Source: Pomphorhynchus laevis (lineage: Eukaryota; Acanthocephala; Palaeacanthocephala; Echinorhynchida; Pomphorhynchidae). From it: a stretch of DNA of 64,000 nucleotides. Below are positions 1 to 10,141 of the stretch, piece after piece. The notes below the pieces were generated by a model. That model worked only from the letters and a program-made list of their open reading frames with translations, was not told where the DNA came from and made no database searches. How positions within the stretch are numbered: the first letter of the stretch is position 1; every line of letters begins with the position of its first letter. A program made the position numbers and the translations under genes. The DNA lies in assembly GCA_012934845.2 (NCBI GenBank), contig WNNJ02002222.1, positions 170,955-234,954 of the forward strand. The letters run 5' to 3'.

Positions 1-1289
1 CCTCGTAAACCTCGCAAATAAGTAGATTTATAGAATATCTTGATAAAATGAGCAGATATTTAATATAGAAATAAAATTTAATCAGAATGATATCCCTTGG
101 CAGAAAGTAATGTAAATAATTGTTTTATGCAATCTTGAACGAAAGAAACTATTCACGGCCAAAAGAGCAGTCCGGGCATCTTTGACAAATAAAGCAATCA
201 TAAACTCTCGAACACCAAAATATAATTGGCTAACCCACCCAAATCAATACTCAATAAATCTTAATGCAACACACGTAATTGTATATTTCGCCCATCATAT
301 AGGATGAATGCATATCCTTTGAATGCATACTTTTCAATTAGAGAGTAGCGTTTAGCTTAGCTTAGTTTACAAAATGATAAGTCCCAAGATGTTTACTCTG
401 CGTTGAATATATTAAGCTGACTTTCGATATTTTGTCCTAGTGGAATATTTATTTCGAATAGTTCCTTACCGTGAAAATCACAACCTTTCTACTAGAGAAA
501 TTGAATAATAAAAGTATACTTTATGAAGATAAATACTTGTCGGTTTAACTTATTCATAAATAGACATTACACTCTTAAATCAATCGTATATTTTTAGCAC
601 TAGTGATAACTAAACGACTCAATCGAGAATTCTTTCTTTTACCTGAACAATGCGGTTTTCGTAGTAATCACTAAATAGTTGATACAATACAAAGTATTAT
701 TAATAAGGTAGTTACGTTATTTCATAAGTGTTTACTTCTTTATTGTACATTTTTCGATTTTAGCAAAGCCTTGGCATCATCGATAGAACTTTACTTCTCA
801 GCTAATTATCTACTCAAATTCACAGCTCTTCAAACTATTAGGTTAATCTTACAAACGAATGCAGTTTTTATTTCACAGTTTATAATATACTGAGTACTTC
901 ACGGTACACAAATCCTTTTCACTATTATTATGTATACAGTGGTTTGATCGAAAAAGGCCGTTCCAACCGCTCATTGTACAGCACAGCACATGAAACAAAA
1001 TCAAAATATCAGTAACGAGTAACTCAAAGATAAAGCTTTCTAATGTTGTCATATCTTATTCAACTGTTGACCAAAGCCTTAAATTGCCTTGGTGATTATG
1101 CATCCGCGATGCCACGTGGTAATGAGCTCTACAACTTATACGTTCTGCGTGACAATCGCAATACCATTGTGAACCTTTCAATTTGCCTTGTACGCAACAT
1201 AAGTGAATGGACCCTATGACGTTGTCAGACATTCATTTCAACAAGGTCGCTTGAATACCAACACATCCCCTATAATATATGCCAAATCC

Positions 1290-1290
<1 letters not shown>
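1..1290. other. Unassigned A+T-rich sequence
   Basis: I see no open reading frame with recognisable motifs, no RNA gene and no clear repeat of other parts of the window in this stretch. It is A+T-rich non-coding sequence, either intergenic or intronic. Confidence 0.5.

Positions 1291-1291
<1 letters not shown>

Positions 1292-1361
<70 letters not shown>
1292..1361. repeat. (AT)n microsatellite
   Basis: An uninterrupted run of about 35 AT dinucleotides. Apparent Tyr-Ile reading frames across it are artefacts of the repeat. Such runs are common insertion points for the short repeat families in this window; several family boundaries below fall in TATATA. Confidence 0.97.
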
Positions 1362-1364
<3 letters not shown>

Positions 1365-1460
1365 TAGTGCGAAAAATCGCTTGTAACTGTGGTCCAGGAG
1401 CCTAAACAGGCTACTATTGATTTTAAATCCATATGAGTTGCTAAAAAACTGGACTTCGAT

Positions 1461-1600
1461 CATCTAGCATGGGACTTTCGGGTGTGATCCTCGTAGGACC
1501 GTTCATTTAGATATTGTAATATAGATATATTGTAATATAAATATATTTTAGATATTAAAATAAGATACTTTTACAACCTCTATATATATGCCTATATATC
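1461..1600 (-). repeat. Repeat family F, inverted copy
   Basis: The segment is the reverse complement of two copies at 2485-2605 and 2670-2790. The shared part includes a G+C-richer block read on the minus strand as GGTCCTACGAGGATCACACC, followed by AT-rich sequence with ATATTACAATATC motifs. Part of that block resembles the GGTCCTGCGAGGATCCC block of family H at 2384-2400, so F may be a terminal piece of an H-like element. Function unknown. Confidence 0.75.
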
Positions 1601-1659
1601 TTTCCTATATAGATGCCTATATATGTTGTATATGCCTATATATATCACTATGCTTTCCT

Positions 1660-2015
1660 CATGAAGAGGCATAAACACCAGTTTATGCTCTCTCCGATGA
1701 TTCAGATTAAGGGTAGTTCTGTTTTTCGAGCTTTAAATACTGTTTAAGCGTGTGTTAAGGTGCCTATAGATGATTATTAAAGTCACGGTACTGATGAGCT
1801 CCGTTAGATCGAAGCGCGTATACCGTTGTGAAGTTTGTCGTCATACATAGGATGACTGGGCATACGTAGCGACTTTGAATAATGCAAGAATAATTCGGTT
1901 CTATTTCTTAGTCTGATGAGGATATATAGAATGCTGCCTGGTGTTTATGCCTCTTCATGAGGAAAACATAGTGATATATTTATGAGTACACCAGTGAGTG
2001 TCCCAGGGCAGGTGT
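1660..2015 (+). repeat. Repeat family E, copy 1 (retrozyme-like)
   Basis: This block matches minus-strand copies at 29345-29810 and 29811-30160. Landmarks are the CCTCATGAAGAGGCATAAACAC ends, the AGGGTAGTTCTGTTTTTCGAG segment split into shorter shared words, and a candidate hammerhead core at 1783-1828. The copy ends in GGGCAGGTGTAACAAC next to an (AT)n run. No protein is encoded. Its size and ribozyme-like core resemble animal retrozymes; that assignment is an inference. Confidence 0.65.
1783..1828 (+). ncRNA. Candidate small type I hammerhead, family E copy 1
   Basis: CTGATGAG lies at 1791-1798. The stem I strands TCACGGTA (1783-1790) and TACCGT (1821-1826) are complementary over six pairs. 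GAA at 1811-1813 is followed by the palindrome GCGCGT and then A1820 as the residue before the predicted cut. Stem II is poorly formed in this copy, so it is probably inactive. The two minus-strand E copies have a better stem II. Hammerheads with palindromic stem III are known from Penelope-like elements; activity here is not shown. Confidence 0.5.

Positions 2016-2021
<6 letters not shown>

Positions 2022-2069
<48 letters not shown>
2022..2069. repeat. (AT)n microsatellite
   Basis: A run of about 24 AT dinucleotides joining the end of the family E copy to a family H copy. It marks the junction between two unrelated repeat units. Confidence 0.97.
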
Positions 2070-2071
<2 letters not shown>

Positions 2072-2430
2072 CTTTGTAATCTATTATATTGGTCATTTAG
2101 TGATCCCGCTGATGTCTATTACACTGAAAAGAATTCACTGCATTGACTTCGAAATAGCAAGCTACGTCATGCAATTAGCATATAGTGAATTCTTTCTGCT
2201 TTAATCTATATATCGTATGTTTTTCATGTGCATACACTGTATTGATGCAACTGATGAGGCTTCTCAAAGCCGAAACGGTACGCCGTCTTGCAGTGTAGAA
2301 GCATGAAATTCTCTATATATAGAGAAAAGCAGATAGGTGTAATAGACAGTCCTGGTTGAATCAAACCTTTTATTTATATATTGGTCCTGCGAGGATCCCA
2401 GGCGGCGGTGCTGTTTCCTTTGTAATATAT
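2070..2430 (+). repeat. Repeat family H, copy 1 (retrozyme-like)
   Basis: One family H unit: GATCCCGCTGATGTCTATTA near the start, an AGTGAATTCTTTCTGCTTTA block, a hammerhead core (2244-2297), then a segment around 2384-2404 that reads GGTCCTGCGAGGATCCCAGG. The same order of blocks recurs at 26010-27176, 27777-28460 and 34126-34385. No coding potential. Confidence 0.8.
2244..2297 (+). ncRNA. Type I hammerhead ribozyme, family H
   Basis: All core elements of a hammerhead are present in order: stem I strand TGCAA (2246-2250), CTGATGAG (2251-2258), stem II GGCTT/AAGCC closed by a CTCA loop, CGAAAC, stem III ACGG/CCGT closed by a 4-nt loop, then GTC ending at 2287. TTGCA (2288-2292) completes stem I. 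The predicted cut lies between 2287 and 2288. Every catalytic-core base I know to be required is intact, so this copy could be active. Stem I is short, so loop contacts or dimerisation may be needed. Confidence 0.88.
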
Positions 2431-2484
2431 ATAATAGGTTGTAGTAAGTTATATATATTTAATAGGTTTAATAAGTTGTATATA

Positions 2485-2790
2485 TATATTGTAAAAGTAT
2501 CTTATTATAATATCTAAAATATATTTATATTACAATCTATCTATATTACAATATCTAAATGAACGGTCCTACGAGGATCACACCCGAAAGTCCCATGCTA
2601 GATAACATATATATAGGCATATACAACATATATAGGCATATATATAGAAAAAATATATAGGCATATATATAGTAAAAGTATCTAATTATAATATCTAAAA
2701 TATATTTATATTACAATATAGCTATATTACAATATCTAAATGAACGGTCCTACGAGGATCACACCCGAAAGTCTCATGCTAGATAACATA
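2485..2790 (+). repeat. Repeat family F, two direct copies
   Basis: Two near-identical copies, 2485-2605 and 2670-2790, are separated by AT-rich TATATAGGCATATA sequence. Both are inverted relative to the copy at 1461-1600, so families E and H1 sit between inverted F arms. The segment ends at the first family A unit. Confidence 0.75.
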
Positions 2791-2931
2791 TATATAGGCA
2801 TATACAACCTCTGCCTAGTGTTTAAAGATGGTGCGCACAGCAATTCGATCTGGTTAAGAGCGTAAGCCTCAGACAATTTAGCAAAGTGTCGGAAACGCCT
2901 TTATTAACAATGTCACACAGTCAACCGAAAC

Positions 2932-3008
2932 GAGCAGTGTGTACCTCATTCTACTGATGAGTGTTGCCGGGTACTCATCATTTCGATGCTGAAGTGGTCG
3001 TCTAGAAG
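2932..3008 (+). ncRNA. Reversed-order hammerhead module, family A unit 1
   Basis: It contains the GAAA strand, CTGATGAG (2953-2960) and a GTC ending at 3002. The stem II upstream strand reads TCAAC in place of GGCAAC, which weakens stem II. Stem I (TTCTA with TAGAA) is intact. See 3681-3768 for the fully annotated copy. Confidence 0.6.
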
Positions 3009-3302
3009 TGACATGGTGACTGAAAGTCGTGAATCGAAGTCCAGTCTATCAAGCAACACCATTTATTATAAATGCCGTATTTCGTAAGAAATCCTGGACC
3101 GTTGTTTACTCAGCACATCCGTGCACTACTATTATACCTGCCGCATCCATTTAGGATCCAACGAGTGCAGCGACAATTCAGCAACAACCTCTGCCTAGTG
3201 TTTAAGGATGGTCCGCACAGCAATTCGATCTGGTTAAGAGCGTAAGCCTCAGACAATTTAGCAAAGTATCGGAAACGCCTTTATTCACAATGTCACACAG
3301 GT

Positions 3303-3390
3303 CAACCGAAACGACCAGTGTGTACCTCATTCTACTGATGAGTGTTGCCGGGTACTCATCATTTCGATGCTGAAGTGGTCGTCTAGAAGT
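3303..3390 (+). ncRNA. Reversed-order hammerhead module, family A unit 2
   Basis: The stem III strands ACGACCA (3311-3317) and TGGTCGT (3376-3382) are fully complementary. CTGATGAG is at 3335-3342, the GTC ends at 3383, and TAGAA follows for stem I. Stem II is TCAAC with GTTGCC, one or two pairs weaker than in unit 3. The distance between equivalent GTC sites in units 1 and 2 is 381 bp. Confidence 0.62.
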
Positions 3391-3680
3391 GACATGGTGA
3401 CTGAAAGTCGTGAATCGAAGTCCAGTCTATCAAGCAACACCATTTAGTATAAATGCCGTATTTCGTAAGAAATCCTGGACCGTTGTTTACTCAGCACATC
3501 CGTGCACTACTATTATACCTGCCGCATCCATTTAGGATCCAACGAGTGCAGCGACAATTCAGCAACAACCTCTGCCTAGTGTTTAAGGATGGTCCGCACA
3601 GCAATTCGATCTGGTTAAGAGCGTAAGCCTCAGACAATTTAGCAAAGTGTCGGAAACGCCTTTATTCACAATGTCACACA

Positions 3681-3768
3681 GGCAACCGAAACGACCAGTG
3701 TGTACCTCATTCTACTGATGAGTGTTGCCGGGTACTCATCATTTCGATGCTGAAGTGGTCGTCTAGAA
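3681..3768 (+). ncRNA. Reversed-order hammerhead module, family A unit 3 (reference copy)
   Basis: In order: stem II strand GGCAACC (3681-3687); GAA at 3688-3690; stem III strand ACGACCA (3691-3697) with extra GTACC (3702-3706); stem I strand TTCTA (3710-3714); CTGATGA (3715-3721); stem II partner GTTGCC (3724-3729); GGTAC (3731-3735); a small hairpin insertion; stem III partner TGGTCGT (3756-3762); C3763 as the residue before the cut; and stem I partner TAGAA (3764-3768). All hammerhead core strands are present, but in the order GAAA, CUGAUGA, UC, the reverse of the normal cyclic order. A monomer would be a crowded pseudoknot, so action in a dimer is inferred. Confidence 0.68.
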
Positions 3769-3851
3769 GTGACATGGTGACTGAAAGTCGTGAATCGAAG
3801 TCCAGTCTATCAAGCAACACCATTTAGTATATATATATTCACAATATCACA

Positions 3852-3945
3852 CAGTCAACTGAAACGACCAGTGTGTACCTCATTCTACGGATGAGTGTTG
3901 CCGGGTACTCATCATTTCGATGCTGAAGTGGTCGTCTAGAAGTGA
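3852..3945 (+). ncRNA. Reversed-order hammerhead module, decayed family A copy
   Basis: The module is complete but has CGGATGAG in place of CTGATGAG, a core change expected to inactivate it. The downstream sequence is truncated and rejoined at about 3945, so this is the rearranged unit of the array. Confidence 0.5.
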
Positions 3946-4149
3946 TGCCGTATTAAATTGCCGTATTTCGTAAAAAATCCTGGACCGTTGTTTACTCAGC
4001 ACATCCGTGCACTACTATTATACCTGCCGCATCCATTTAGGATCCAACGAGTGCAGCGACAATTCAGCAACAACCTCTGCCTAGTGTTTAAGGATGGTCC
4101 GCACAGCAGTTCGATCTGGTTAAGAGTGTAAGCCTCAGACAATTTATAT

Positions 4150-6031
4150 ATCTCTATCACTTCCAACCAATTCGCATCTCATTTGCAACGCAAAATAAAT
4201 CGAGCTTTGACCTCAATCCACGTAATATTATCTTCTAGTTTCTCCTACCTTGCCCCATATCATACTGAACTGTTTCACTTTTCACTTTTATCTATCGAAA
4301 GCGTATCTGATGCCCTAGCACGATTACCCAATTCAACCTCTCCTCTCGATCCTGTTCCAACATACATTCTAAAGTTACTAAGTGACACCATCAGCCCATC
4401 TCACTACCATTCGTCGACACCATCAGACACCATCTCACAAGTGTCTTCAACATGTCTATCCATTTATCACACTACCCTTCGTCGTTCAAACATGCCATAG
4501 TTCGCCCATTATTAAAGAAGCATCACCTTGATCCAAGTTCCGCCTCCTCCTATAGACCAATATCAAACCTTCCGACCATCTCAAAACTTTTCGAGCGTCT
4601 CATCCTCAGACAGGTAAGCAACTACATATCATCAAATTCTATGTTTCCACCTTTTCAATCAACATATCGACCACAACATTCTACTATGACCGCATGCACA
4701 AAACTCTCCAATGATCTACTTCTTGCTCTTGACAAACATCTAGTAAGCCTTGTAATTTCACTTGATTTATCCTCCGCCTTTGATGTAGTTGATCACACTA
4801 TACTTCTCTCATGTCTCAAACAACGTTACTGCTTCTCGTCTCATGTCATTTCTTGGTTCAAATCCTACCTCTCAAATCGCTCTTATCACGTAGTCTCCAA
4901 CTCCAACTCTTCTGCGCCGGTTCCTCTCAGCTGCGGTGTACCACAAGGATCCGTTCTAGGGCCGCTTCTTTTCACCCTTCTTCTTGGTGATTTATCTTCC
5001 ATCGTGGTCCCTTTCGGCTTTGAAGTTATTCAGTACGCTGACGATATAGTAATCTATGCATCATGCACACTTACATCTGCATCCAACCTCGCTTCTGATG
5101 CATCGTCTTGCCTCTCTGTTATTCACGCATATCTTTGTTCAATCCGTATGTTTTTAAACAACGAGAAATCTAACATGATGTAGATAACACCGCGCCACTC
5201 TTACACCCTCGATTTTCCAGTATGCATACACAATTTCCGTCTACCAGAAGTGACTATCATGACAATCCTCGGTGTCCCTTTTGACAATAATCTCTCGTTT
5301 CTGTCTTTTATTCGTAGCAAGATCAGTTCATGCTCCCTCATCCTCCATGACATTCGAAGTGTCCGTAGAAACCTCGACGTCAAATCGACAGCTATTTTAA
5401 TCTCCAGCCTTTTCATGCCTCGTCTAGAATATTGCTTAGGTCTTCTCGTAAACTGTCCAGCATATCAATTTCACTATCTTCAAAGGATTCTGCACATGGC
5501 TGCTAGGGTCATCTTCCGCCTTTGCAAGTACGACCACATCTCCAACACCCTCCGCATCCTTAACTGGCTCGACATTCCGAGCCGCATAACCTCTCAAATT
5601 CTCACACTTGCATGGCAAATCAAATTCCGGCACAACCCTCCTTATCTATATCTTCCTGATAGCGCATCCAATATGACGACTGGTCTCTCCCTAAGAAGTC
5701 ATCGTTTCTACTCGTTTTTCGTCCCCCGTCACAACAGTAATCACGGATATCGTGCGTTCACCATCGCTGCACCACGCCTTTGGAACAAACTTCCTCGAGA
5801 CACAAAATCATTGACGTCGCTTAAACACTTCAAAACTTCCTTGATCGCCATACTTCTTGCAAACGAACTAAAATAACACTTTCGGCCGAAATCAATTCAA
5901 TAACTCTACTTACAAGTTCAAACATTCATCGGACGTAAACTCGTCTTTTAATTTTTATAGTGGGCATGTAAATGGTTCTATTTTACCATAACGGCCACTC
6001 TAAATAAATACTATTTTCTATTCTATTCTAT
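4150..6031 (+). mobile_element. LINE A copy 1 (CR1/L2-like), 5'-truncated
   Basis: This is a non-LTR retrotransposon fragment covering the reverse transcriptase and C-terminal region. One reading frame runs from 4452 to 5876, broken by a single TAG at 5181-5183 where another copy has TGG. RT motifs visible are SLDLSSAFDVVDH, GVPQGSVLGPLLF and QYADDIVIYA (catalytic YADD). The C-terminal part has LQRI and WNKLP motifs typical of CR1/Jockey-group LINEs. It lacks the endonuclease. The 3' end is an AAATAAATAC stretch with (TTCTA)n repeats, typical of a CR1/L2 tail. It interrupts the family A array. Confidence 0.9.
4452..5876 (+). pseudogene. LINE A reverse transcriptase, one in-frame stop
   Basis: The RT domain occupies roughly the first 240 codons and ends at a TAG (5181). 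The same frame continues for about 230 codons with the C-terminal domain. The catalytic YADD motif is intact. Because only one substitution breaks the frame, this copy is comparatively young among the LINE A copies here. Without an endonuclease domain it could not act on its own. Confidence 0.85.
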
Positions 6032-6037
6032 ATATAA

Positions 6038-6305
6038 CAACCTCTGCCTAGTGTTTAAGGATGGTCCGCACAGCAATTCGATCTGGTTAAGAGCGTAAGC
6101 CTCAGACAATTAAGCAAAGTGTCGGAAACGCCTTTATTCACAATGTCACACAGGCAACCGAAACGACCAGTGTGTACCTCATTCTACTGATGAGTGTTGC
6201 CGGGTACTCATCATTTCGATGCTGAAGTGGTCGTCTAGAAGTGACATGGTGACTGAAAGTCGTGAATCGAATTCCAGTCTATCAAGCAACACCATTTAGT
6301 ATATA
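6038..6305 (+). repeat. Family A unit after the LINE insertion
   Basis: A partial family A unit beginning CAACCTCTGCCTAGTG and ending at CACCATTTAGTATATA. It contains the reversed-order module at 6153-6240 with all strands intact (GGCAAC, CGAAAC, CTGATGAG, GTTGCC, TGGTCGTC, TAGAA). It meets an inverted copy at 6306. Confidence 0.88.
6153..6240 (+). ncRNA. Reversed-order hammerhead module, family A
   Basis: Same arrangement as at 3681-3768, with identical stem II (GGCAAC/GTTGCC), stem III (ACGACCA/TGGTCGT) and stem I (TTCTA/TAGAA) strands and an intact core. Confidence 0.65.
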
Positions 6306-6465
6306 TATACTAAATGGTGTTGCTTTATAGACTTGACTTCGATTTACGACTTTAAGTCACCATGTTACTTCTAGACGACCAAGGAGTACTGGCAACACTC
6401 ATTAGTAGAATGAAGTACTCACTGGCCGTTTCGGTTGCCTGTGTGACATTGTGAATAAAATGGGT
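6306..6465 (-). repeat. Inverted, divergent family A fragment
   Basis: Reverse complement of the family A module region, beginning TATATACTAAATGGTGTTGC and running to GTGTGACATTGTGAATAAA. On the minus strand the core reads CTAATGAG in place of CTGATGAG. The stem III arms lack the small hairpin insertion, as in the 35-36 kb copies. With the preceding unit it makes a head-to-head palindrome. Confidence 0.8.
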
Positions 6466-6469
6466 ACTC

Positions 6470-7690
6470 ATTTACTGATGAAGCTTTGTTGTTGAAGCAA
6501 AGCGCGTTTATAAAAAAACATCAAGTGCACTTATTTATTTCTGTCTTTTTTTGGCGGTTTTACTCAATTACAAAACCTTCTAGTTATTCTTTATATGCAC
6601 AAATGCGTATCTGTTGGTTACGAGAATAAATTGATCATGGATAAATTTATCATGAAGGATAAATTTTCTTAAGAAGATTTATCTTTCATGTCACAAGAAA
6701 AAGAGTCAAGCCAGTGTGTCCTGATCTAGAAAAGAAAAGAAAACTTTTTGCATTAAATTTTTGGAAACCTGTTTTATAGCCCCAAACACCTTTTATTAGT
6801 ATCTGGGTATACATCTTGCATCAAAATTGTCATTTAGTGAACATACTTAACTCAATTGATTACAAATAGCTATGGATTCGTCTCCAGTTCACCGGCGTTG
6901 TTATCTATCTTTTGAAAAAGCAATGATGTATCTTAACTTAAGATTGTTACCGATTATATTCTATGCAATAGAATACTAATTGCGAAAATTATTGTCGGAT
7001 AATCATGTAAAATATTGTCAACTATAGTTTTAACAATTTCGTGAATTTCCTCTTTCACTGAAACTATGTGAAATTCACTGAATGTATCACACAAAAAAAC
7101 GTTTTCTAGGCTGCATCACATTTTTGAAAGTACAGCATTAGAATTATCGAACGAATTCTATCTCACATCTGTGTATATTCAATTAGGTTAAATAGATGCA
7201 TATAATTTAAAGCGTTATTCTAATTTAAATTCTTAAATTTAAAAATATCTAAATTTTTAAAGTATCTAAAAAATAAAAATTTTGTATATTTTTGGAAATC
7301 TGATCCATATCCCAAAACACGTTTTTACCTATTTTTAATTATTAACTATAAGTATTTTAGTTTCACGGGTCCTTTGTCTAATCGCTCAGTATTTCACAAA
7401 TCTAGAAAGATATCCTATCACTTCGTGAATTATCGCCCAAATGGATAAAAGGTCAAGTAAGACAAGCCTAATCCTAACATAACTTAAATCTAGCATCGTT
7501 AAACGCATATTTATACAATTAGCATTTGAGATTAATGTACATACGAGATCCACGTCGCATAACTGCGTCGAGGTCGTTTATTTATTTTTTAGTGATCGGG
7601 AAACTCGCTTGTACGCAGAATTCTAAATGTTGTATTACAACAGTCACGAATAAAGTTTTGAAGGCAGGAGCTGAAATGAAATAAAATATA
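6470..7690. other. Unassigned A+T-rich sequence
   Basis: No conserved coding, RNA or repeat signal seen. Short homopolymer and TTTAAATT-type tracts only. Confidence 0.5.
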
Positions 7691-7779
7691 TTTTTAATGC
7701 AATATTATTACATACAGAGCATTAGCCACGAGGCTGTTTTGCTAAATCACGACAATAAAAAAGAAAGAAAAAGAAAGAA

Positions 7780-9302
7780 AAAGGTTATTTATAAAACGCC
7801 TCGATTTGACTTACCACATCTGGCTTCATTAAACAATTTATCAGCATTTTTTGAAAATCCTGAAAGCTCGCAGCATTCACAACGGAAGGGGGTAAATCAT
7901 TCCATAAGTTACACCCTCGGTGGGAAAGTTGAAATTTTTTAGATAATTTTTCATGGTACAAAATATCTAGACAAAGAAAATGTCCTCTTCCTTGTCGACT
8001 ATTTCTCATAGTAACTTCAGTGGGGAACCTTACACAATATAAGGCACGTATAGCCTTCCTACGAACATTATTCGTGTTTAATCTGGTCTTAAGAGTTTGA
8101 TCAACGATGATTCCCAGATCTGGATACATTACTTAGCTCAGATTCACGCTCGGTTGGAAAGTCGAAATTTTTTAGATAATTTTTCATGGTACCAAATATC
8201 TAGACAAAGAGAATGTCCTCTTCCTTGTCGACTATTTCTCATAGTAACTTCAGTGGGGAACCTTACACAATATAAGGCACGTGGAGCCTTCCTATGAACA
8301 TTATTCGTGTTTAATCTGGTCTTGAGAGTTTGATCAACGATGATTCCCAGATCTTTGTGATGGATACATTACTTAGCTCAGATTCACGCTCAGTTGCGAA
8401 GTCGAAATTTTTTAGATAATTTTCCATGGTACAAAATAATGTTCCTACAAACATTATTCGTGTTTAATCTGGTCTTAAAAGTTTGGTCAACGATGATTCC
8501 CGTATATTTGTGATGAATACCTTACTTAGCTCAGATTCATGAATATTATACGTATAGGGAATATTTGCTCTTGTTAGTTATCATCATAATACATTTGTTA
8601 CATTGAGCAAAGGACCAGTTGACCGACAATCAAGATCACTTTATAGTGAAGTGCAATCCGACGAACTCTTGACAATCTTCCAAATTTTGACATCGTCAGC
8701 AAATTCTAAGTGAGAACTTTTGAAGCATAAAAAACCGCTAAGGAATATAATAAGCAGTAGCGGACCCAATACGGAAGCTTTAGGAACACCAGTTGAAATT
8801 TTTCTGCTCTTTGAAGATGTGCTATTAATACGCACTCTAAAGGATCTTTGAACAAAAAAATTGTTTATCTTATTACAAATTTAACGAGAAACACAGTGAA
8901 ATAATAATGATAATATTCCTTCATGGGGGCTATGTCAAAGGCCCAAGAAATGTCCAAAAATACGACATCAACCGAGTTACCATCACTGAGAGCATCCACC
9001 CATTCTTTACGAGATTGTAATAAATTGGTCAAGCAAGAGCAAACTGGCCTAAAACCGTGTTGAGAGTTTACAAGGACATGAATACAAACAAAATGTAGAT
9101 GTAGTCTCTTAGCAATAATACGTTCAAGTATCTTTGAAAAAATACTCGTGAAACTTATTGGACGAAAATCTGAGCATGCTTGAGCTGGAATCCTCTTATC
9201 TAGAGGAACAACAGTAGCTATTGTTCCTGCGGATATTGTTCCTGCGGATAAACCATCCTTTTTCAAGGACATTTCTCCTGTCGCATTCATCCGTCTAAAC
9301 AA
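7780..9302 (-). mobile_element. LINE C fragment (CR1-like), with internal tandem duplications
   Basis: Three minus-strand pieces make one decayed LINE. 9302-8865 encodes FRPISFTSIFSKILERIIAK, HGFRP and the VDVVFLDISWAFD motif. 8835-8641 encodes GVPKASVLGPLL and FADDVKIW (catalytic FADD). 8129-7785 encodes a C-terminal domain with HRGCNLWNDLPPSVVNA. The C-terminal region is repeated: 7917-8146 recurs at about 8147-8384 and again, partly, at 8385-8540. Frames are broken between pieces. Its sequence is clearly distinct from LINE A. Confidence 0.82.
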
Positions 9303-9399
9303 ATCTTCTCAATATAATCCTTCCCAGCCTCCTCTTCTACAAATTGTTGTTAAGCATTGCTCTCACACGTCTTCTGTCCTCTCTCAACGATTTAAATTC

Positions 9400-9606
9400 A
9401 TGACATCTTCAACAACTCGAATTTTCCCTGATCGCACCCCTTCTGAAATCGCACAACTCTCTTCTGCCCGCATCAAAAAACAGCGTCGCGAGGAAAACGG
9501 CGAAACATCACTCTCCATCCGAAACATAGACGGAAATTTTCAAGTTGTCCACACCCGTCCCAAAATTCGATGGCGCTCCATCTCCCCTATGTGTCTTCTC
9601 CACTAG
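9400..9606 (+). pseudogene. LINE A ORF1 C-terminal end
   Basis: Sixty-eight codons ending SISPMCLLH, rich in basic residues (SARIKKQRREENGE). No zinc knuckle is visible in the retained part. The reading frame overlaps the start of the endonuclease frame at 9545. I assign it to ORF1 by position only. Confidence 0.5.
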
Positions 9607-10141
9607 ACTCTTTCGCCACCACACACGGTTTCCGCCTCGGCCTCCTTACACTAGATCTATTCTCAATAAATCCGATATTATCCTCAACCTATTCACCAAG
9701 CAATCCATCGATCTCTTTTGCCTCACCGAATCCTGGCACTCAGATTCCGACGACCTTTCCATTCGCCGTCTGCTCTCTGCCGGTTGCTCCCTAGTCGAAT
9801 CCGCCCGCCCCCTCAGCTTATACCCTTCTAAATTCTCTAATCATGGCGGCATCGTCGCATGCGCGCGTCACCCCGCGTCTCTTCGCAAAATCAATCCCCC
9901 TTTCACACCTTGCTCTTTTGAATTGCTCACCTGCCGTTCTTCTAACACGATCACTCTAGATCTCGCTATTGTATACCGTCCTGATTCATCAGCTCCTACA
10001 TCCTTATTTTTTACTAAACTCGCTGACCTCCTTTCTCATTGTTCTTGGTCCTCAATCCCTTCACTCGTTCTAGGCGACTTCAACATCCGCCTAGACCACC
10101 CCTCTTCAACGGATTACATCCGGTTCATCAACATTCTATAA
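9545..10141 (+). pseudogene. LINE A APE-type endonuclease (broken)
   Basis: The protein shows SILNKSDIILNLF, the FCLTESWHSDSD motif (catalytic Glu of APE-like endonucleases), a NHGGI block and LVLGDFNIRLDHP. The frame shifts at about 10140; a different frame carries on with recognisable but damaged sequence to about 10900. The intact counterpart region is at 48949-49887. Confidence 0.8.

Larger units (their letters stand above)
2815..4145 (+). repeat. Family A tandem array (three full units plus a rearranged unit)
   Basis: The landmark CAACCTCTGCCTAGTGTTTA begins at 2815, 3185, 3566 and 4071, giving units of 370 and 381 bp and one longer interval with an internal partial duplication (3830-3960). 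Units are nearly identical, which implies recent amplification or homogenisation. Each contains a reversed-order hammerhead module. Short reading frames here are not conserved as proteins and change frame between copies. The array stops at 4145, beside LINE A. Confidence 0.9.

Noticed and set aside
1233-1463. Tyr-Ile repeat reading frames around 1.3 kb and 2.0 kb
   Set aside because: They are translations of (AT)n microsatellites with no conserved flanking sequence.
2556-2590. Hammerhead-like words CTACGAG and CGAAAG in family F
   Set aside because: CUGANGA is not met, stem II cannot form next to them and no UH site has complementary flanks.
2815-4145. CRISPR array interpretation of the regular repeats
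   Set aside because: Units are 350-380 bp and nearly identical throughout, with no unique spacers, in an animal genome.
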